From: Candidatus Tectimicrobiota bacterium
GTDB lineage: Bacteria; JACPUC01
DNA: 64,000 bases
Direction of reading: 5' to 3'
Assembly: GCA_016192455.1 (NCBI GenBank)
Contig: JACPUC010000028.1
Coordinates: 46,260 to 110,259 of the forward strand
The notes under the pieces are model-generated. The model was not told the DNA's origin and ran no database searches. It saw nothing but the letters and a program-made list of their open reading frames with translations. Made by a program: the position numbers and the translations under genes. Below are positions 45,442 through 53,923 of the stretch, piece by piece. Position 1 is the first letter of the stretch. The number at the start of each line of letters is the position of its first letter.

Positions 45442-46115
45442 GGTGCGTACCCTCATGCGAAAGCAAACGTGGCGGCAAGACCCCTCCAAACTCGGGAGAC
45501 CCGTTCCCGCCACCTGATGGGAGTTGCAATCCTGACGCGCCGGAGCGCCAGCAGCCCTCCAGCTCCAGCGCCGCCCCGCTCCTCTCCGCCGGGACAGGAC
45601 GCCGTCGCGCCGCAGGGGCCGCCTCACAGCTACCCCCAACCGAGGCACGCCGCCGCCTCTGCGCGGCTCACGGAACTGCCCCTGGCGCGCCGCGCCCCCG
45701 ATCGCCTCCAGCCAACACCCTTCCTTGCCAGTATAAAACGAGAAGAGCACCAATGAAATTCCATTTTCTCTGTGACTATTGGCAAAACCGCGCCTGACAT
45801 AGGGAAGCGAACACTACCAGCCAGGCGCTGCCGCCGACTTTAGTAGTCCCCTGCCCAAAGCACCAGTGGGGAGAGGCCCGGGCCGTTCGACTGCTCTTCC
45901 CGCGGCGGCCGAACCCTGCTCTCAAAGCATCGCTTTCCGCCACCTCTTGGTGTAGAATTTGCTCCCTAGAGCCGAGCAACCGCGACGCGATTCTGGTCGC
46001 GCGGAGTGGCTCGGTGCCGCGCCACCTGCGCAGGCGGCGAATCTCTGAAGAATGCACAGGTCTCCCCATGCGCCTGACCGGCAAGCCAGATCCCGCCAAT
46101 GTCACGTCTTTCTTC
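45442..46115. other. Intergenic region between msrP and tRNA-Arg
   Basis: About 670 bases without a gene; both long frames here are Arg/Ala-rich. A TAGAAT hexamer near 45950 might be the -10 of the tRNA promoter, but no partner -35 is convincing. Confidence 0.4.
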
Positions 46116-46192
46116 GCGCCAGTAGCTCAGCAGGACAGAGCAGCGGACTTCTAATCCGCAGGTCGCAGGTTCGAGCCCTGCCTGGCGCGCCA
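46116..46192 (+). tRNA. tRNA-Arg (anticodon UCU)
   Basis: A 77-base cloverleaf with encoded CCA. Acceptor GCGCCAG pairs with CTGGCGC, the anticodon stem GCGGA/TCCGC encloses CTTCTAA with anticodon TCT reading AGA, and the T arm reads GCAGG-TTCGAGC-CCTGC. It reads a rare codon in a GC-rich genome. Confidence 0.96.
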
Positions 46193-46352
46193 ATTTAACT
46201 TATTGAAGAAAAGTAAGTTGTGGGATCGTGGGAAGGAACTGCCTGGTAGCTATTAGGCTTTTGCAGCGGTGCGCGCCGCATTTGCGCCGCGTCCGTGCAT
46301 GCGGCCGGCCAAGAGGCACGGTGAAGTTCCCCCGAAAGCGGGGGAACTTCAG
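46193..46352. other. Intergenic region between tRNA-Arg and the grdB-like gene, with hairpin
   Basis: Contains a 13-bp hairpin directly behind the stop of the minus-strand selenoprotein gene. Confidence 0.5.
46322..46351 (-). terminator. Hairpin just after the grdB-like stop codon
   Basis: TGAAGTTCCCCCG pairs perfectly with CGGGGGAACTTCA around a four-base loop; it begins two bases after the TGA stop. No T run follows, so it may be a 3' stabilising hairpin rather than an intrinsic terminator. Confidence 0.5.
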
Positions 46353-47684
46353 TCACACGGGGGCAACCCAGTCAAAGATGCGCGGCGCCTGGACTTCGGT
46401 TGTCAGCGCTTGGGTTGCCACCTCCACGAGGGCGCGGCGGAATTTTCGCTCCTCCTCTTCAGGCAAGTCGGGATTGCCGACCGGATGGGTGATGCCGGCG
46501 CCTCTGATGATGCGTGGCGCACCCACCATCATGGCCACGGAGGTCAGGGTGGCGATGAGTGCGGTCGGCAGGCCGTTGGCCTCCAGCTCCTTCGCCATCG
46601 CTGCCCCGCAGCGCACCCCGGTGCCTCACGTGGCGGTGAGGATGACGCCGTGCACGCCGTGGGCGCGCAGTTCCTGCGCGATGCCACGGGCCATCGCTTG
46701 CGCCTTCTCGAGGTAGGTGGCGCAGCCGGCGGTGGTGTAGAGTCGATCATGCAGCGCGCCGATGGCCCCCGCCCGCTCCAGCTCCCGCAGTACGTCGAGC
46801 GGCACGAGGCGATTCGGGTTGTCGAGCGCATGCGTCTTGTCATAGCCGGCGTGGATCGTTTCGTATCTTCCGGCCTCGAACTGGTCCTCCCGCCCGATCT
46901 CATAGGAGGCGTAGCGGCTCGACCGCAGGGACGGCAGGTGATCAGGGTTGCCGCGCGGCACCAGGCCGCTCTCCGTCACCAGGGCGAGGCGCGCCCGCCG
47001 CAGATCGGCCAGCGGGGGAGCGCAGGTCACGAGAGGAGGCGGCTGGAAGGGGACCTCCGTCTTGAACGCTTCTCCCGCCAGCTTGCGCAGGAGCATGGTG
47101 ACAGCGCGCTGCGAGGCGAGCTCGGTCTGGGGGACGTTGACGCGGACGCCGCGCGGCAGGCAGCCCTCCGCCTCGCCGCCGAGGAGGGCTTCCCCCCGTC
47201 CCAGCCGCAACGCCAGGGCCGCCATGGTGGTCAGCGCCTGCCGCATGGACGAGGCGCTGGGACCGGTGCGGACGATGGCGAGGGAACGTGAGCGCCGAAA
47301 GAACTCAGCGGCGGGGTTCTCTTCATGCAGCCCGGTAAGGGCAGGAATCCCGAAGCGCTCATGCACCGCCGTGCACATGGCACCGCAGGCCAACCCGTAG
47401 CGCCCGGCGTTGAAGGCCGGCCCGGCGATGAAGAGCGCGGCATCGCAGGCCTGCATGAGTTCGAGGGCACAACGCACCGCGCGCTCCTCCTGCTCGGCCA
47501 CATAGTTGTCGCCGCAGATGATCGTGGCGACAATCCGCGCCTGCTGGCCGAGCTTCTCCTGCAAGGAGACTCCGGGGCCGACGGGACCTTCCCGCAGCCG
47601 CGGCTCGAGATGCGCCTGCGATTCGCCTCCAAGCTGCCCGAAGAACTGGTTCAGGTAGTGCACGATCCTGATGGGCGGGCTCAC
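46353..47684 (-). CDS. GrdB-like selenoprotein (glycine/sarcosine/betaine reductase component B family), in-frame UGA = Sec353
   Basis: Read through TGA at 46626-46628, the gene gives 443 residues from GTG 47684 (AAGGGGG eight bases upstream), close to the length of GrdB (about 436). The active-site segment is VILTAT-U353-GTGVRC359. Clostridial GrdB reads UGTCTRC, so the Cys three residues after Sec is replaced by Gly356 while the second Cys remains. Other family features are present: IVHYLNQFFGQLGGE at the start, AALFIAGPAFNAGRYG, ALDNPNRLVPLDVL and PRIIRGAGITHPVGNP. It is the last gene of a probable operon hyuA-hyuB-grdE-grdB. No GrdA, GrdC or GrdD accompanies it, so a standard glycine-type reductase is not encoded here. 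The exact reaction is unknown. Confidence 0.82.
46599..46613 (-). promoter_or_regulatory. Bacterial SECIS-like hairpin of the grdB-like gene
   Basis: CGCUGC pairs perfectly with GCAGCG around a GGG loop. The loop begins 18 nt after the UGA and starts with G. Confidence 0.68.
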
Positions 47685-47720
47685 CGTGCGTGCCCCCTTA
47701 TTTCACGTAGACGGGTGCGA

Positions 47721-47774
47721 GGGAGCCGCGCCCCCTCGCGCTCCCCTATTACGCAAGCTGCCGCGCAGCTTGCG
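47721..47774 (-). other. Two hairpins in the grdE-grdB spacer
   Basis: On the minus strand a perfect 10-bp stem with a three-base loop (47752-47774, CGCAAGCTGC and its complement) is followed by a 6-bp GGGAGC/GCTCCC stem (47721-47745). The spacer is 105 bases. They may mark an RNA-processing or attenuation site between the two genes. Confidence 0.5.
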
Positions 47775-47789
47775 GCGAGATCGTAGCTC

Positions 47790-49049
47790 TCACAGTGGCA
47801 CAGCGCGCAGCCGGGTGAAGCCGAGGGAGCTGTTGCTGTTGGGGATGTAGGAGATGGAGACAGTGGTTGCGGCATGCGGGTCGCCGTTGATGGCGGCGAA
47901 GGTGTCCCCTCCCAGGAGGCGCGAGGCCGCCGGCAGGTGGACGCGCTCCTCGATGTTGCCGGCGCTGACGATGGCGTCGGCGGCCGCCCGCAGGTCGATG
48001 AGCGGCAGACCCTCTCCCGCTTCGTTGAGCTGTTCGCTGTCGATGAGGACGGTTTTCACGCCGGCACGCTCGCAGGCCTCGCAGTGTTCCATCAGGTCGT
48101 AGTCGCCGGCGCCGGCCGCCTCCTTGGTCATCACCACCCCGTCCGCCCGCAGCGTCTGCCGCAGCAGGCGCGCCGCCAAGCGGGCCGCGCGCTGCTTGTC
48201 CTCCAGGCGGACCGGCTGCGGGGCGAGCACCAGGCCGCGGAAGTCGAGCTGCTCGCCGTGCAGCCGCAGGAGATCCTCGACGAGTGGATGGCGTTGGTAG
48301 GAGTAGGTGTTGTTCTTTACTCCCGGAGGCATGTCGTAGTGGAACGAGACGACCGCGCCATCGAGCATCTCCGTCGGTTGCAAGAGGAACGGCAGGGCCT
48401 CCCGGATGCGCGCGCCGTAAACGAAGGTCTCGCGCAGGTCGCCGATGCCGTGGAGGAGGCAGAGGTAGGCCACCTTGGGGAGCGGAGAGGCGAGGGCGCC
48501 GTCGCCACTGCGAGGGTAGGTCTCGCGCCGCGGCGCGGGATTGCCGAGCGCCAGGCGGGCAAGGTAGACCGCCGCCCGCAGACCCGCCGCGCGCACGGCC
48601 CGGCAGTAGGCGAGCTTGTTCATGCCGGCGGCCGGCCTGGTGCGCAGGACGACCTGGTGCAGATCGGCAAGGGGGGTGAGCTGGCGGGTTTCGGCATGCA
48701 GGTCGAGGAGGCCGCCGACAACGCCGGCCATCTCTCCCGTTTCAACCACGGCGACGCCGCGCAGCACCCTGGTCACGCCTTCCCCCACCAACCCCGGCGG
48801 CGCCACCCAGGAGGGGAAATAGGACCCATCCTCCTTAACGCAGGGCTCGCAGATGTCAAGGACGTTGAGGATGCGCGACCCATCCCCCGGCGCGGCCAGC
48901 TCGACGCGCACCTCGGCGAGACCGCTGCGCTCTTCAAGGTGGCGCTCGAGTTCGGCGCGGTCGATGACGAGCGTCGTTCCCCGCAAGCAGGAGGCGGGGC
49001 CGAAGCAAACCGCCTCGATCGGGTAGAGCTGCTTCTCTAGCGTCAGCAT
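47790..49049 (-). CDS. GrdE-like glycine/sarcosine/betaine reductase component B proprotein homologue
   Basis: From ATG 49049 (AGGGAAGAG upstream) the 419-residue product starts MLTLEKQLYPIEAVCFGPASCLRGTTLVI, as in GrdE. CVKEDGSYFPS, ALPFLLQPTEMLDGAVVSFHYD and the C-terminal VSISYIPNSNSSLG follow. In clostridial GrdE the chain is cut before a Cys in NNTC (about residue 242) to form a pyruvoyl group. Here the segment reads KNNTYSY, with Tyr249 in place of the Cys. The pyruvoyl cofactor therefore probably cannot form in the known way. The gene starts 26 bases after hyuB stops and precedes grdB. Confidence 0.8.
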   Translation of the reverse strand: MLTLEKQLYPIEAVCFGPASCLRGTTLVIDRAELERHLEERSGLAEVRVELAAPGDGSRILNVLDICEPCVKEDGSYFPSWVAPPGLVGEGVTRVLRGVAVVETGEMAGVVGGLLDLHAETRQLTPLADLHQVVLRTRPAAGMNKLAYCRAVRAAGLRAAVYLARLALGNPAPRRETYPRSGDGALASPLPKVAYLCLLHGIGDLRETFVYGARIREALPFLLQPTEMLDGAVVSFHYDMPPGVKNNTYSYQRHPLVEDLLRLHGEQLDFRGLVLAPQPVRLEDKQRAARLAARLLRQTLRADGVVMTKEAAGAGDYDLMEHCEACERAGVKTVLIDSEQLNEAGEGLPLIDLRAAADAIVSAGNIEERVHLPAASRLLGGDTFAAINGDPHAATTVSISYIPNSNSSLGFTRLRAVPL

Positions 49050-49075
49050 GAGGCTCTTCCCTGGCAACCGGGGAC

Positions 49076-50824
49076 TCAGGCGCGGCGCGTCCACTTGCGC
49101 AGCGCCTCCGTGGCCGGCAGATCGACGTTCAAAGTGAGCGGGTCAATGACCACCCCGTACAGCTCGCGCGCCGCCGCCGGGGTCACGTAGCCATTCGCCA
49201 CGTCGTCCGCGACCAGCTCGATGGCGCGCTCGAAGGGATCGCCGAAGCCTCCCCCGCCGCTCGAGGCGACTTCGAGCACGTCGCCGCTGCGCAGTTCGTA
49301 GAGGGCGTTGACGTCGATCTCCCGCTCCGTCCCATCCGGGCGTCGCAGGCTCAGGTGCGAGAGGACGCCGCCGCGGCCGCCGGCCAGGCCCGGCGGCGTG
49401 GTCTCGGGGCGCAGGCCCCCGCCGGCGGTGGCGCAAAGCACCTGGTCCGTCTCCATGCGCCAAATCGCCCTCGTCCCCAGCCCGCCCCGCCACTTGCCGG
49501 CGCCGCCGCTGTCCGGACGGTATTCATAGAGAAGCTGGGTGTACGGGTAAACAAACTCGAAGAGCTCGGGGTCCGCCGCACGTGCTCCGCCGGAGGAGCT
49601 GATGGGGCCGATGTGCCCCCAGCCATCGTAGCCCTCCGTCGCGCCCGACCCCGGCTTGCACTGGTTGCTCAAGCTCGCCGTCCAGCGGCCGGTGCGGGGA
49701 TTGTAGGCCGTCTTCATGGGGCCGCACCAGCGGCCCCAGGGGGCCTGCACCTGGCTGGGCACGGCTTGCGCCAGGGCCAGCCAGCCGGCCTCGACCAGGG
49801 CGGCGCAGGTGACGAGGGTGCAGCCGCTGGTGGCGGCGGGCGGACGCGGGTTGGTGACGGTCCCGTCGCGGGAGATGACGGAGACGGGCGCGGTCGAGCC
49901 GGCCGTCACCGGCACCTCATCCTGGAGCGACGAGAAGAGGGCGATGTAGGTGCAGGAGGTGGTGTTCGACAGCGGGCTGTTCACGTAGCCCTTCACTTGG
50001 GGGTCGGATTCGGAGTAGTCGAAGGTGATCGCGTCCTCGTTGACGGTGAGGGTCAGGCGGACGCCGACGAGGCGGTCCTTGACGATGCCGTCGTGATCCA
50101 AGAACCGCTCCGCCTTGTAGACGCCGTTCGGGATGCGGCGGATTTCGCGCCGCATCTGCTCCTCGGTACCTTTCAGGTAGGTCTCGATGGCCGTCCCGAC
50201 CAACGCCATGCCGAACTTCGCGGCCAGCCCCTGGAGTCGGCGCTCACCCACCACGCAGGCGCCGATCTGGCACTGCAGGTCGCCCTCGACGATGTCCGCC
50301 AGGCGGATGTTGAGGAGGAGGAACTCCCACAGATCGCTGCGCCGCACTCCCCCCTCGTACAGCTTTACGGGAGGGATGCGGATGCCTTCCTCCCAGACGT
50401 TGCTGGCCTCCGGGTTGTACCCCGACGATCCCTTCGCCCCCACGTCGGCGTGGTGCCCGCGCGTCATCACCCAGAAGGCGACGTCGCCGGCGACCATGAC
50501 CGGTTTGGCGACGGTGAAGTCGGGAAGGTGATTGTTGCCGTGGAAGGGGTCGTTGAGGAGGTAGACGTCGCCGTCGCGGATTTCCTCCCGAAAGCGCGCC
50601 GCGATGGCATCCATGGCGAACGGCGTCGATCCCATGAGAACGGGGATGAACGCCGTTTGGGCGACGAGGCGCCCCTGGCGGTCGAAGATGGCGGTGATGA
50701 AGTCACGCACCTCGCTGAAGATCGGCGAGCGCGAGGTGCGCAGCATGCTCTCGGCCATCTCGCGGGTCACCGTCTGCAAGGTGCTGACAATCAGCGCCAA
50801 CTGAATGGGGTCTGGCTTGGTCAT
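49076..50824 (-). CDS. hyuB: Hydantoinase B / 5-oxoprolinase B-type subunit (HyuB)
   Basis: The 582-residue protein from ATG 50824 overlaps the hyuA stop (ATGA). It has the HyuB start DPIQLALIVSTLQTVTREMAESMLRTSRSPIFSEVRDFITAIFD and metal- or substrate-region segments LNDPFHGNNHLPDFTV and MTRGHHADVGAKGSSGYN. The tail is rich in Gly (LEVASSGGGGFGDPFERA). HyuA and HyuB together carry out ATP-dependent opening of a cyclic amide such as hydantoin, N-methylhydantoin or 5-oxoproline; relatives also include acetone and acetophenone carboxylase subunits. The exact substrate is not readable. Confidence 0.92.
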   Translation of the reverse strand: MTKPDPIQLALIVSTLQTVTREMAESMLRTSRSPIFSEVRDFITAIFDRQGRLVAQTAFIPVLMGSTPFAMDAIAARFREEIRDGDVYLLNDPFHGNNHLPDFTVAKPVMVAGDVAFWVMTRGHHADVGAKGSSGYNPEASNVWEEGIRIPPVKLYEGGVRRSDLWEFLLLNIRLADIVEGDLQCQIGACVVGERRLQGLAAKFGMALVGTAIETYLKGTEEQMRREIRRIPNGVYKAERFLDHDGIVKDRLVGVRLTLTVNEDAITFDYSESDPQVKGYVNSPLSNTTSCTYIALFSSLQDEVPVTAGSTAPVSVISRDGTVTNPRPPAATSGCTLVTCAALVEAGWLALAQAVPSQVQAPWGRWCGPMKTAYNPRTGRWTASLSNQCKPGSGATEGYDGWGHIGPISSSGGARAADPELFEFVYPYTQLLYEYRPDSGGAGKWRGGLGTRAIWRMETDQVLCATAGGGLRPETTPPGLAGGRGGVLSHLSLRRPDGTEREIDVNALYELRSGDVLEVASSGGGGFGDPFERAIELVADDVANGYVTPAAARELYGVVIDPLTLNVDLPATEALRKWTRRA

Positions 50825-52932
50825 CGGGAGGCCCCTCGGAGGCGGGCAAGGAGATCGTCGAGCGATGCTCCCGCCTGCAAGAGCAAGAAGTTGCCGTACT
50901 CGTCCACCTGCGCCTGGAAGGCCGGACTGATGACGATGCTGGTGGTCGGCAGCTCGATGATGGCGGGACCCTCGAGGCAATTGCCGTACTCGAGCCGCAC
51001 GCCGTCGTAGACGGGCGTGAGGGTGGGGGTGGGATCGAAGAAGACCTGCCGCCGTTCGATCAACGCCGCCGTCGCCTCCCGGCCCCGCCGCGGCAGGCTC
51101 TTGAAGCGCGGCTTCTCCGTCATCCCCTCGGCGGTGAGGCGCACGGTGATGACCTCCATGGGCACCTTGGGCAGATGGTAGCCGAAGAGGGCGTCGTGGC
51201 GGTGATGGAACAGGGCGGCCACCCGCCGCAGCTCCTCCTCCGTCACCGGCGCGTCGCCGTGGGGGAGGTCGATCTCGACTTCGTTGAATTGCCCCTCGTA
51301 GCGCATCTCGAACGACACCGTCAGGCGCATCCTCGCCTCCGCCACCCCCTCGGTGCGGAGCATCGCCGTGCCCTCCGCGGTCATGGCCGCCAGGGTCTCG
51401 TTGAGGCGGGCGACGTTCACCTCCGACAGCCGGCCCGGCATGGAGCGCACGAACTGGTGCTTCAGATCGGCCATCAGCATGCCGGCGCCGCAGAAGAGCG
51501 CCGATTCCTTCGGCACGATGATGAGGGAGATGTTAAGCTCGCGCGCCAAGGGTTCGGCGTGCAGCGGCCCCGCCCCTCCCGCGACCACCAAGGCGAACTC
51601 CCGCGGGTCGTGGCCGCGGCGCACCGACAGGAGGCGCATGGCCATCGCCATGGTGGTGTTGACGACCTTGTAGATGCCCCAGGCGGCCTCCTCGACGGTG
51701 AGTCCCAGGGGGCGCGCCGTGTGCTCCGCGATGGCGGCGCGGGCGCGGGCGGCATCGAGCAGCAGCTCGCCGCCGAAGAAGCGCTCCGGGTTGAGGTAGC
51801 CGAGCACCAGGTCGGCATCGGTGACGGTTGGCTTCTCGCCCCCGAAGGCGTAGCAGGCGGGACCGGGCATGGCGCCGGCGCTGGCCGGGCCGACGCGCAG
51901 CACGCCCGCGCCGTCCACCCAGGCGATGCTCCCGCCGCCGGCGCCGACCGTGTGGATGTCGAGGCTCTGCGCGGCGATCCGGTGCCCCCCCACCTCGGCC
52001 GCCGTGGTCAGCGACATCCTGCCGTGGTGGACCAGGGAGACATCGAAGCTCGTCCCCCCCATGTCGATGGTCATGAGCTCTTGCAGTCCGTGCTGTCGGC
52101 CATAGAACAGCCCGGCGACGGGACCCGCCGCGGGACCCGACAGGAGCGTCTGCACCGCCAGGCGCTGCGACACCCGCGGCGCCACCACGCCGCCGTTCGA
52201 TTGCATCAGCCGCAGCTCGCCGCGGAACCCCGCCGCCGCCAGGCGCTCCACGAGGTCGTCCAGGTAGGCGCTCAACACCGGCCCCACGGCCGCGTTCAGC
52301 ACCACCGTGCTGGTGCGCTCATAGGCCCGCACCTGGGGCAGAATGGCGCTCGAGACCGAGAGGTAGCACGTCGGCAGGACTTCGCGACACAGCTCGTGGA
52401 GTCGCTCCTCGTGGGTGGAATTGAGGAACGAGAAGAGGAGGCTGATGGCGACCGCCTCGACGCCGCGCCGGCGGAACTGCTCGAGCGCCTCCCTGGCGCA
52501 GGTCTCATCCAGCGGCAGCACGACGGCGCCGTCGCGGTCGACGCGCTCGCGCATGCCGGCGATGAGCGAGCGCGGCACCACCGGAGGCGGCGGGTTCACC
52601 TTGGCATAGTAGTAGGTCTCGCGCAGGCCGCGCCGCATCGCCAGGAGGTCCCGAAAGCCATCGGTAGTCAGCAGGGCGGTGCGGGCCAAGCGGCCCGTCA
52701 ACACGGCATTGGTGGTGATGGTGGTGCCGTGGACGATGAGGCTGACGCTGCCGAGAAAGGTGGGGAGATCGCTGCCGAAGGTTGCGGCGGCCTTCCCCAG
52801 GCCGTCGATCACCGCCTTGGCGGGGGATTCCGGAGTGCTGAGCACCTTGAAGAGCCGGCTCTGGCCCTGCTCGTCCATGACCACGAAATCGGTGAACGTC
52901 CCCCCGACATCGATTCCAACCTTGACTCGCAT
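50821..52932 (-). CDS. hyuA: Hydantoinase A / 5-oxoprolinase A-type ATP-binding subunit (HyuA)
   Basis: From ATG 52932 (GAGGGTGACC upstream) the product has 703 residues, the family length. It opens with VKVGIDVGGTFTDFVVMDEQG, the ASKHA-type phosphate loop, and includes TLLSGPAAGPVAGLFYG, TIDMGGTSFDVSLVHHG and DIHTVGAGGGSIAW. It is the first gene of the operon. A -35/-10 pair with a 16-bp palindrome in its spacer lies about 140 bases upstream, next to the divergent TetR gene, so repression by that regulator is likely. Confidence 0.94.
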   Translation of the reverse strand: MRVKVGIDVGGTFTDFVVMDEQGQSRLFKVLSTPESPAKAVIDGLGKAAATFGSDLPTFLGSVSLIVHGTTITTNAVLTGRLARTALLTTDGFRDLLAMRRGLRETYYYAKVNPPPPVVPRSLIAGMRERVDRDGAVVLPLDETCAREALEQFRRRGVEAVAISLLFSFLNSTHEERLHELCREVLPTCYLSVSSAILPQVRAYERTSTVVLNAAVGPVLSAYLDDLVERLAAAGFRGELRLMQSNGGVVAPRVSQRLAVQTLLSGPAAGPVAGLFYGRQHGLQELMTIDMGGTSFDVSLVHHGRMSLTTAAEVGGHRIAAQSLDIHTVGAGGGSIAWVDGAGVLRVGPASAGAMPGPACYAFGGEKPTVTDADLVLGYLNPERFFGGELLLDAARARAAIAEHTARPLGLTVEEAAWGIYKVVNTTMAMAMRLLSVRRGHDPREFALVVAGGAGPLHAEPLARELNISLIIVPKESALFCGAGMLMADLKHQFVRSMPGRLSEVNVARLNETLAAMTAEGTAMLRTEGVAEARMRLTVSFEMRYEGQFNEVEIDLPHGDAPVTEEELRRVAALFHHRHDALFGYHLPKVPMEVITVRLTAEGMTEKPRFKSLPRRGREATAALIERRQVFFDPTPTLTPVYDGVRLEYGNCLEGPAIIELPTTSIVISPAFQAQVDEYGNFLLLQAGASLDDLLARLRGASR

Positions 52933-53068
52933 GGTCACCCTCGACTTCGCTCCCCACCCCTTGCCGCCGAGCGCCCGAGATGGCGACGCCTGATCGCCGC
53001 GTCCGACACCCCGAACTTTTTCCCTCAACCTTTCTGCTTGACACAGAGACGCGCTTTAGGTAGAAGGG

Positions 53069-53098
53069 ATTTTAGACCGACCAGTCGGTCAATGTAAA
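53069..53098 (-). promoter_or_regulatory. hyuA operon promoter (minus strand)
   Basis: Minus-strand TTTACA (53093-53098) and TAAAAT (53069-53074, five of six) are separated by 18 bases. The palindromic operator fills 16 of those 18, so a bound repressor would block RNA polymerase directly. Confidence 0.62.
53075..53090. promoter_or_regulatory. Perfect palindromic operator, probable TetR-family binding site
   Basis: GACCGAC-CA-GTCGGTC is an exact inverted repeat. Its form (7-bp arms, 2-base centre) and place beside a divergent tetR gene are typical of TetR-family operators. Confidence 0.72.
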
Positions 53099-53266
53099 GC
53101 CGAAAAGGCACCCTGAGCTGCTGCGCCCCTGACCCGTGAGGCGCTGCTGGAGACGCTTCCCAGGCGCGGCGCCCCCCCTCGGGAGCGACACGCGTAGGAG
53201 AACGCCAGCGCGCAGTAATTGCCGCCACCTCGCAGCTCCTCGGCCGTATGAACGAGAGGCGCAGCC

Positions 53267-53923
53267 ATGCCGCGGGTACAATCAAAAACGGACATCCTTG
53301 AGCGGCGACGACAGATCGCCCAGGCGGCATCGCGTGTCTTCAGCGAGAAGGGGTATGACGCCTGCACCCTGGATGACATTGCAGGGCTCCTGGACCTAAA
53401 GAAACCGTCCCTCTACTACTATATCAAGAGCAAAAAAGAGATCCTCTCCATCGTCCTCGATTTCGCCATTTCCGAGGTCTCCAGCAATCTCGAAGCCATT
53501 TGCCAATCGCAGGTGGATCCGGCTGAGAAACTTCAACGCGCGGTGGCGAATCATTTGAATACCCTGATCCGCCACTTCCACCCCGTCCGCGTGTACCATA
53601 ATGAACGCAAGGCCGTCTCCGCCAGCTACCTTTCAACCTACATTGCCAAACGTAAAAACTACGAGGTGATGTTTAAAGGTATCCTGCGCGAGGGAGTGCA
53701 AAAGAAACTCTTTTCGGTAAAGGATACCCGACTGACGACTTTTATGATTCTCGGCATGTGCAATTGGATCACGCAATGGTATCGACCCGGCGGGCCGCAC
53801 ACTCTTCCCGAAATTATTGGAGAGTTTACTGCCTTCATCCTCAGGGGCTTGGGATTAACGGGCAGAGCTGAAGACACCAATCGAAGAAGGCGAGGACGCA
53901 ACGATGGACTACGATCTTCCTGA
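53267..53923 (+). CDS. TetR/AcrR-family transcriptional regulator
   Basis: The 218-residue protein has the N-terminal TetR helix-turn-helix (RRRQIAQAASRVFSEKGYDACTLDDIAGLLDLKKPSLYYYIKSKKEIL) and a helical ligand domain with a TetR_C-like end. It lies back to back with hyuA across a region carrying a perfect palindrome, so it probably represses both itself and the hyu-grd operon. On its own strand it overlaps the acyl-CoA dehydrogenase gene by 20 bases, so it is co-transcribed with the acyl-CoA genes. TetR proteins with acyl-CoA genes often sense an acyl-CoA; that is inference here. Confidence 0.92.
   Translation: MPRVQSKTDILERRRQIAQAASRVFSEKGYDACTLDDIAGLLDLKKPSLYYYIKSKKEILSIVLDFAISEVSSNLEAICQSQVDPAEKLQRAVANHLNTLIRHFHPVRVYHNERKAVSASYLSTYIAKRKNYEVMFKGILREGVQKKLFSVKDTRLTTFMILGMCNWITQWYRPGGPHTLPEIIGEFTAFILRGLGLTGRAEDTNRRRRGRNDGLRSS

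Larger units (their letters stand above)
52933..53266. other. Divergent regulatory region between hyuA and tetR
   Basis: About 330 bases holding the hyuA promoter, the palindromic operator and probably the tetR promoter. The plus-strand frame 53136-53399 that crosses it is not protein-like. Confidence 0.7.

Noticed and set aside
53136-53399. Small plus-strand frame covering the hyuA-tetR regulatory region
   Set aside because: It overlaps the start of tetR in another frame and has no protein-like composition.
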